A stretch of DNA of 64,000 nt. Source: Pauljensenia sp018375675. GTDB lineage: Bacteria; Actinomycetota; Actinomycetes; Actinomycetales; Actinomycetaceae. Below the pieces are notes generated by a model, which was given only the letters and a program-made list of their open reading frames with translations, made no database searches and had not been told where the DNA came from. The stretch covers positions 186,001 to 250,000 of the forward strand of contig JAPWAE010000001.1 of NCBI GenBank assembly GCA_041432705.1, read 5' to 3'. Shown piece after piece: positions 59,163-64,000 of the stretch; position 1 is the first letter of the stretch, and each line of letters starts with the position of its first letter. The translations under genes were made by a program, and so were the position numbers.

Positions 59163-60562
59163 GCGCTTGCCGCATCACCCGTGGAGCGTTCCGGTGAGGG
59201 ACGCAGACGCGTCACTGCGACCACGGTGAGGATGGCGAGCGCAGCAGCAATCACCCAGTAGGGAGCGTAGGCCGCCCCGCCCACCGTGGCGGTGGCGGCC
59301 CACGCGCTCATGGCCACGGACACGAGGGCGAGTTCGAGGGCAGGTCCTGCTGAATCAGCGACCTGTAGCCAAGAAGCGACGCGCCCGTGCTTGGATTCGG
59401 GGGTGACCTCGAGTGCCATGACGGACAGGGGCGCGTGAACGAGACCGACTCCGAGGCCGACGAGCAGCCAGCCGATGAGGGCTACCCACACGGGGATCGA
59501 GGGGAACAGGATTGCTCCGACGGGGATCGCTCCGATCGCCATGAGTGTGCCGCCGATGACCGGGAGCCGGCGGCGCAGGTGTGGATCGTGAACGCGTGCC
59601 TGGCCGACTGCGCCAATCGCCCAGGTGATCGACCCGACGGTGACCCACCAGGCGGAGGATGCCTCGGACCACCCGTGTACGCGCTGGAGGATGAGCGGGA
59701 TCATGACAGCGAGACCGACCTGTGAGGCCATTGCGCTTAGCCTCGCAAGGATCGCCGAGGGCATGCCGCGGCGGGAGTGGAAGGTTCCACGCGGCAGGAG
59801 GCGGGGCAGCGCCCAGACGGTGATGCACGCGCCGAGGGCGAAGACCCCGAATTGTGCCAGCGGTGTGGGCAGCGCGCCCGCAAGCTGCAGCAGCATGACG
59901 CCAATTCCGACAAGCCCGGCGTCTCGCGAGAGGGACGCGAGCATGGGGGAGCGCTGCCCCTGTGCAGTCGGGATCGAGCGCAGGACGTAGGCGATGGGGA
60001 GCGCCGCGACCGCAACGAAGAGCGGAACGACGCCGAAGACGTAGCGCCAGCCCCACTCCTGGGTCACGTGGCCTGCGATCGCGGGGCCGACCAGCGAGGG
60101 GAGAACCCACGCCAACGAGAAAGACGCAAAGAACGAGGGACGGTGACGAGGGGAAGCGACCGCTCCGATGAGGACGTAGAGCGGGACAATGAGGAGACCT
60201 CCACCGAGCCCCTGAAGCGCACGGCCGACAACGAACACGACCACGTTTGTGCCCGCGGCGCACACCACCAAACCGACAGCGAAGAGAACCAATCCCCCGA
60301 GCAGGACAAAACGGGGTCCCTTCCAATCCGCCAGTGCTCCCGCGACCACGGTGGCGCTGAGCTGCGTCGCCAACGCCGCGCCCGAGGCGATCGGGTACCA
60401 GGCGGCAGCGTCAAAAGACTGGACGACTGCGGGCATGATCGTCGTGGCGGCGAGCTCCTCGAAAGCCACGAGGGTAATGAGGAGAACCGACCCGATAGCC
60501 AAGCCAATTTCGGACGGCGTCCAGGAAGTGCTGGCAGGGGAGGTGGAATCGGCGGTTGGCAT
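59150..60562 (-). CDS. MFS transporter (drug/metabolite exporter)
   Basis: A 470-aa polytopic membrane protein with 12-14 hydrophobic segments. The GDWKGPRF-like loop between helices 2 and 3 (ALADWKGPRFVLLGG) and the early VAFEELAATTIMPAV segment point to the DHA group of multidrug/H+ antiporters. The substrate is unknown. The ATG at 60562 is preferred because a TACGAT box lies 7 bases upstream; the frame extends much further upstream only as a shadow of aspS. It is divergent from aspS. Confidence 0.88.
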   Translation of the reverse strand: MPTADSTSPASTSWTPSEIGLAIGSVLLITLVAFEELAATTIMPAVVQSFDAAAWYPIASGAALATQLSATVVAGALADWKGPRFVLLGGLVLFAVGLVVCAAGTNVVVFVVGRALQGLGGGLLIVPLYVLIGAVASPRHRPSFFASFSLAWVLPSLVGPAIAGHVTQEWGWRYVFGVVPLFVAVAALPIAYVLRSIPTAQGQRSPMLASLSRDAGLVGIGVMLLQLAGALPTPLAQFGVFALGACITVWALPRLLPRGTFHSRRGMPSAILARLSAMASQVGLAVMIPLILQRVHGWSEASSAWWVTVGSITWAIGAVGQARVHDPHLRRRLPVIGGTLMAIGAIPVGAILFPSIPVWVALIGWLLVGLGVGLVHAPLSVMALEVTPESKHGRVASWLQVADSAGPALELALVSVAMSAWAATATVGGAAYAPYWVIAAALAILTVVAVTRLRPSPERSTGDAASAQSS

Positions 60563-60569
60563 GGTCACT

Positions 60570-60575
60570 ATCGTA
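60570..60575 (-). promoter_or_regulatory. -10 box of MFS gene, leaderless layout
   Basis: On the minus strand TACGAT is followed by 7 bases and the ATG at 60562. No ribosome-binding site or clear -35. Confidence 0.45.
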
Positions 60576-60609
60576 CTCGCGGCACGCGCGACTCTTCGGA
60601 AGGCAGGCG

Positions 60610-60615
60610 TACAAT
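60610..60615 (+). promoter_or_regulatory. Candidate -10 box of aspS
   Basis: TACAAT at 60610-60615, giving a leader of about 43 bases that ends in GAAAGGA before the aspS GTG. Confidence 0.4.
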
Positions 60616-60664
60616 AACAGCGCCGCCGCCTGTCTCGCGGATGGTAACTACGAAAGGAATCACA

Positions 60665-62470
60665 GTGCTCCGCACTCACAACATCGGAACCCTCGGCACC
60701 GACCTTGTCGGTCAGACTGTGACGCTCACCGGTTGGGTGGATCGTCGTCGTGACCACGGTGGCGTGGCGTTCATCGACTTGCGTGACGCTTCTGGCATCG
60801 CCCAGGTTGTCGTCCGCGACGAGCGTGTCGCCCACGAGCTGCGCTCCGAGTTCGTCCTGAAGGTCACCGGCGAGGTCTGCGCTCGCCCCGAGGGCAACGA
60901 AAACCCGCACCTGGCCACCGGCGCCATCGAGGTGATGGGCGACGATATTGAAATCTTGAACACCAGCGCGCCTCTGCCGTTCCAGGTGTCCTCCAATGCT
61001 GAAGATTCCGGCAACGTGGGTGAGGAAACCCGCCTGAAGTACCGCTACCTCGACCTGCGTCGCGAGCCCGAGCAGTACGCGATCCGCCTGCGCTCGAAGG
61101 TCTCCCGCGCTGCCCGTGAGGCGCTCTACGCCCGCGACTTCGTCGAGATTGAGACGCCGACCCTGACCCGTTCGACCCCCGAAGGCGCTCGCGACTTCAT
61201 CGTCCCGGCACGTCTGTCGCCCGGCTCTTGGTACGCACTGCCCCAGTCGCCCCAGCTCTTCAAGCAGCTGCTCATGGTGGCCGGCATGGAGCGTTACTTC
61301 CAGATTGCGCGCTGCTACCGCGACGAGGATTTCCGCGCCGACCGTCAGCCCGAGTTCACCCAGCTCGACATCGAGATGAGCTTCGTCGACCAGGACGACG
61401 TCATTGAGGTTGCCGAGGACGTCCTGAAGAACGTGTGGGCGCTCATCGGCTACGACCTGTCCACGCCGATCCCGCGCATGACCTACAAGGACGCGATGGA
61501 GCGCTACGGTTCGGATAAGCCCGACCTGCGCTTCGGCCTCGAGCTCACCGAGCTCACCGAGTACTTCAAGGACACGACGTTCCGCGTGTTCCAGGCTCCC
61601 TACGTGGGTGCCGTCGTGATGCCCGGTGGCGGTTCGCAGCCGCGTCGTACCTTCGACAAGTGGCAGGAGTGGGCCAAGGCGCGCGGCGCCAAGGGCCTGG
61701 CCTACGTCACGATCGCCGAGGACGGCACGCTGGGTGGCCCCGTCGCCAAGAACATCACCGAGGCCGAGCGTGAGGGTCTGGCTGCCGCGACCGGCGCCAA
61801 CCCCGGTGACTGCATCTTCTTCGCCGCCGGCAAGCCCACCCCCTCGCGTGAGCTGCTTGGTGCCGCCCGCCTTGAGATTGGTAAGCGCTGCGACCTCATC
61901 GATCCCGATGCCTGGGCTTTCACCTGGGTCGTCGACGCTCCGCTCTTCAAGCCCACCGGCGATGCCGAGGCCGAGGGTGACGTCGCGCTGGGCCACAGCG
62001 CCTGGACGGCCGTCCACCACGCGTTCACCTCGCCCAAGCCCGAATGGGTTGACTCCTTCGACAAGGACCCGGGTAACGCGCTGGCCTACGCCTACGACAT
62101 CGTCTGCAACGGCAACGAGATCGGCGGCGGCTCCATCCGTATCCACCGCCGCGACATCCAGAACCGCGTGTTCAACGTGATGGGCATCGGCGAGGAGGAA
62201 GCCCAGACGCAGTTCGGCTTCCTGCTGGATGCCTTCAAGTACGGCGCCCCGCCGCACGGTGGTGTCGCTTTCGGTTGGGACCGCATCGTCTCCCTGCTGA
62301 CGAAGTCCGACTCCATCCGCGACGTCATCGCCTTCCCGAAGTCCGGCGGCGGTTTCGACCCGCTGACCGAGGCCCCGGCCCCGATTACGCCTGCGCAGCG
62401 TAAGGAAGCTGGCGTCGATGCGAAGCCTAAGAAGCGCGGTGAGGAAGCATCCGAAGAATCGGAGAAGTGA
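60665..62470 (+). CDS. aspS: Aspartyl-tRNA synthetase
   Basis: A 601-aa class IIb synthetase. The N-terminal OB-fold anticodon-binding domain includes GWVDRRRDHGGVAFIDLRD, the core has motif 2 FRADRQPEFTQLDIEMSF, a large bacterial GAD insert (about 290-410) follows, and motif 3 is GVAFGWDRIV. The GTG at 60665 is preferred: GAAAGGA lies 6 bases upstream. The C-terminus carries a Lys/Glu-rich tail. It probably has its own promoter in the 100-base divergent region. Confidence 0.96.
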   Translation: MLRTHNIGTLGTDLVGQTVTLTGWVDRRRDHGGVAFIDLRDASGIAQVVVRDERVAHELRSEFVLKVTGEVCARPEGNENPHLATGAIEVMGDDIEILNTSAPLPFQVSSNAEDSGNVGEETRLKYRYLDLRREPEQYAIRLRSKVSRAAREALYARDFVEIETPTLTRSTPEGARDFIVPARLSPGSWYALPQSPQLFKQLLMVAGMERYFQIARCYRDEDFRADRQPEFTQLDIEMSFVDQDDVIEVAEDVLKNVWALIGYDLSTPIPRMTYKDAMERYGSDKPDLRFGLELTELTEYFKDTTFRVFQAPYVGAVVMPGGGSQPRRTFDKWQEWAKARGAKGLAYVTIAEDGTLGGPVAKNITEAEREGLAAATGANPGDCIFFAAGKPTPSRELLGAARLEIGKRCDLIDPDAWAFTWVVDAPLFKPTGDAEAEGDVALGHSAWTAVHHAFTSPKPEWVDSFDKDPGNALAYAYDIVCNGNEIGGGSIRIHRRDIQNRVFNVMGIGEEEAQTQFGFLLDAFKYGAPPHGGVAFGWDRIVSLLTKSDSIRDVIAFPKSGGGFDPLTEAPAPITPAQRKEAGVDAKPKKRGEEASEESEK

Positions 62471-62496
62471 TTCCTCGTCCGTGACTTTGTCCACGG

Positions 62497-62530
62497 AACC
62501 CCCATCGGTTACCGACCGATGGGGGTTTCG
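62497..62530 (+). terminator. Intrinsic terminator of aspS
   Basis: AACCCCCATCGGT (62497-62509) pairs with ACCGATGGGGGTT (62515-62527) across 5 bases, followed by TTCG. It separates aspS from the downstream YciO/YrdC gene. Confidence 0.85.
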
Positions 62531-62532
62531 TG

Positions 62533-62538
62533 CACAAT
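62533..62538 (+). promoter_or_regulatory. -10 box giving a leaderless YciO/YrdC mRNA
   Basis: CACAAT with exactly 6 bases to the ATG at 62545. No ribosome-binding site. It directly follows the aspS terminator. Confidence 0.45.
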
Positions 62539-62544
62539 GGGTAC

Positions 62545-63162
62545 ATGTCGTACGTCGAGATGCACCCTGAGAATCCGCAGGCACGTTTGGTCAATACGGT
62601 CGTTGACCTGCTGGAACGCGGCGGCACGATCGCGCTGCCTACCGACTCCGGCTATGCGATCGCCACGAAGGCGGGCAACAAGGCGGGTATGGACACAATC
62701 CGTGCCATCCGTAAGCTCGATGACAAGCACAACTTCTCGTTGCTGTGCCACTCGTTTGCGCAGCTGGGCGAGCTCGTGATCATTGATAATCACGAGTTCC
62801 GTACCATGAAGGCGCTTACTCCCGGACCCTACACGTTCATCCTGCGGGGGACCAAGGAGGTCCCGCGCATCATGCTGAACAAGAAGAAGCACACGGTGGG
62901 CGTGCGCATCCCCGATCATGTCATTACGCAGGCGATCGTCGAGGCGCTGGGTGAGCCCCTGGCCTGTTCGACGCTCATCATGCCGGGCGAGGAAGAGCCG
63001 CTAACGGACGGTTTCGACGTGGATGATCGTATCGGACACCAGGTTGATCTGGTGGTTGTGGGTCCCGTGGGCGTCGCCGAGCCGACCACGGTTATTGACT
63101 TCGCCGGTGGGGACGCTGTCGTCGCGCGCGTCGGCGCGGGCGATATTTCGCTCTTCGACTGA
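62545..63162 (+). CDS. YciO/YrdC-Sua5 family protein (threonylcarbamoyl-AMP synthase-like)
   Basis: A 205-aa protein of the superfamily that binds double-stranded RNA and, in TsaC/Sua5, makes threonylcarbamoyl-AMP for tRNA t6A modification. The N-terminal HPENPQARLVNTVVDLLERGG and PTDSGYA segments match the YciO branch, whose enzymatic role is less certain than that of TsaC. The ATG at 62545 is preferred over a GTG at 62530 that lies within the terminator hairpin. Confidence 0.85.
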   Translation: MSYVEMHPENPQARLVNTVVDLLERGGTIALPTDSGYAIATKAGNKAGMDTIRAIRKLDDKHNFSLLCHSFAQLGELVIIDNHEFRTMKALTPGPYTFILRGTKEVPRIMLNKKKHTVGVRIPDHVITQAIVEALGEPLACSTLIMPGEEEPLTDGFDVDDRIGHQVDLVVVGPVGVAEPTTVIDFAGGDAVVARVGAGDISLFD

Positions 63163-63166
63163 TCGC

Positions 63167-64000
63167 GTGGCATTCGAGCAGGAGTCTTTTTCGCGCACGG
63201 GATTTTGCCTGCTGCGCTGGGAGGCGTCGGACGGGATCTATCGCTACGCCGATGGGCTACCTATCGTCGGGCCTCGGCTCGTCATCGATGGGGTCGACGC
63301 CGTACGCGTGACCTTCCAGTGGGGAGCCCAGGCCGCCGCTGACTGCTACGTCGTCCTGAACACGATCACGGATCGGGCGCGCGAGCACCTCGAAGACTTT
63401 TGCATGTCGATAGGGCCTGAGCGCGGGGATGCTCGGGCGCTCGTGTGTGCTCTTCCCGCGGACGCGATCCTCAGCTACCAGAAGGTGATTGTCGGGCCGT
63501 CGGGCCTCAACCCCAGCGTGGGTACGGACATGGGGGAGTGGATCCGATTCCTTGACGATGCGTCTCCCGATTCGTCGAATCCGCTCAGGGTCGTGAATGG
63601 ACGCGGTGCCGCAGCCTCACTCTTTGTTGGGCCCGATGCACGGGTGGTGTGGCCGTCGCAGGATCTGTCTGCTCCCGAGATGCGTGCGGCGCGTGAACAG
63701 AACATCGCTGCGGATGTGAGCGCGCGTCTCTCTGTCGCGCGCCGCCATGATGTGATCGTTCATGACGGCGAGGAGGATCCGACGTGCACGCTCATCCTCT
63801 TCGATGGCGAGATCTGGCGGGGCAACGGCGTCGGCTGGCTGACGCGGCGCTATCGGGGCCTGCGCGTCGTGACGATCGACGCCGGAGATCTGGGCGCGCG
63901 CGAGGCGGAGCTGACCGACGTGGACAGTGTCGTGGCGCTGCTACGGGCAGTGTGCGACGAGGCTGGGGCGGGGCCTGTGATGGTCGCGGGCCAGTCCTAC
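63167..64000 (+). CDS. Enterochelin-esterase-like hydrolase (3' truncated by window)
   Basis: 278 codons are visible from the GTG at 63167 to the window end, with no stop. The N-terminal part (about 10-165) resembles the beta-sandwich domain of enterochelin esterase (Fes), followed by LILFDGEIW, a VVTIDAGD segment and the nucleophile elbow GQSY at the last residues. Fes-type enzymes hydrolyse ferric siderophore esters to release iron in the cytoplasm; no siderophore genes are visible here, so the substrate is inferred. It follows the YciO/YrdC gene by 4 bases and is probably cotranscribed. Confidence 0.72.
   Translation, partial: MAFEQESFSRTGFCLLRWEASDGIYRYADGLPIVGPRLVIDGVDAVRVTFQWGAQAAADCYVVLNTITDRAREHLEDFCMSIGPERGDARALVCALPADAILSYQKVIVGPSGLNPSVGTDMGEWIRFLDDASPDSSNPLRVVNGRGAAASLFVGPDARVVWPSQDLSAPEMRAAREQNIAADVSARLSVARRHDVIVHDGEEDPTCTLILFDGEIWRGNGVGWLTRRYRGLRVVTIDAGDLGAREAELTDVDSVVALLRAVCDEAGAGPVMVAGQSY

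Noticed and set aside
59150..62584. 1144-aa minus-strand frame reading through aspS
   Set aside because: Only the last 470 codons are the real MFS gene; the upstream part is antisense to aspS, and a leaderless -10 box marks the true start at 60562.

Overview
The window is about 63-65% GC (estimated by eye), dense, and rich in GTG starts. Its gene order matches high-GC Gram-positive bacteria (Actinomycetota). The PIM-type phospholipid block, DUF3000 next to an RNase D-like protein, ruvCAB-yajC-secDF-apt-rel, LAXTG cell-wall anchors and an ATP-grasp/Fem pair for peptidoglycan cross-bridges point to an Actinomyces/Schaalia-like member of the Actinomycetales. The genus is inferred. No rRNA, insertion sequence, prophage, CRISPR array or replication origin was seen.

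Region by region. 1-5.9 kb: the 3' part of dxs converges on a minus-strand group of DUF3000 protein, DEDDy exonuclease with HRDC domain, and the glycogen debranching enzyme GlgX. 6.0-6.6 kb: five tRNAs (Gly-GCC, Val-GAC, Gly-GCC, Cys-GCA, Val-CAC) closed by two hairpin terminators. 6.6-11.4 kb: two tandem paralogous LAXTG-anchored surface adhesins, the second with a stalk of about 45 Pro-Thr dipeptides. 11.5-15.8 kb (minus): a GH13 alpha-glucosidase and three tandem paralogous single-pass proteins with Gln/Gly-rich cytoplasmic heads and small extracellular two-Cys domains. 15.9-18.3 kb: an ATP-grasp ligase and a FemAB transferase, probably building the peptidoglycan interpeptide bridge.

18.3-27.2 kb: thrS, HIT protein, pgsA-type phosphatidylinositol-phosphate synthase, PatA-like acyltransferase and pimA (the mycobacterial PIM order), then a LemA-like protein, two PrsW-family intramembrane proteases and a NUDIX hydrolase. 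27.2-31.3 kb: serB-glgC (minus) divergent from a GlgA/GlgM glycogen synthase, then a lone ABC ATPase. 31.3-38.6 kb: NfeD and SPFH membrane-domain proteins, glnA2-glnE, two histidine phosphatases and a small CxxxxC/CxxH protein. 38.7-50 kb: yebC-pdxST-ruvCAB-yajC-secDF-apt-rel. 50-57 kb: DUF349 protein, MBL hydrolase, hisS, and two coupled dynamin-like membrane GTPases. 57-64 kb: DEAD-box helicase with DbpA-type domain, MFS exporter (minus), aspS, a YciO/YrdC protein, and a truncated enterochelin-esterase-like gene.

Most of the window is conserved housekeeping. The parts most worth a second look are the tandem adhesins, the three Q/G-rich membrane paralogues, the PIM-LemA-PrsW-PrsW module, the paired GTPases, and a recurring promoter layout in which a TANNNT -10 box sits 6-7 nt before the start codon. 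That layout implies that several genes, including rel, make leaderless mRNAs.
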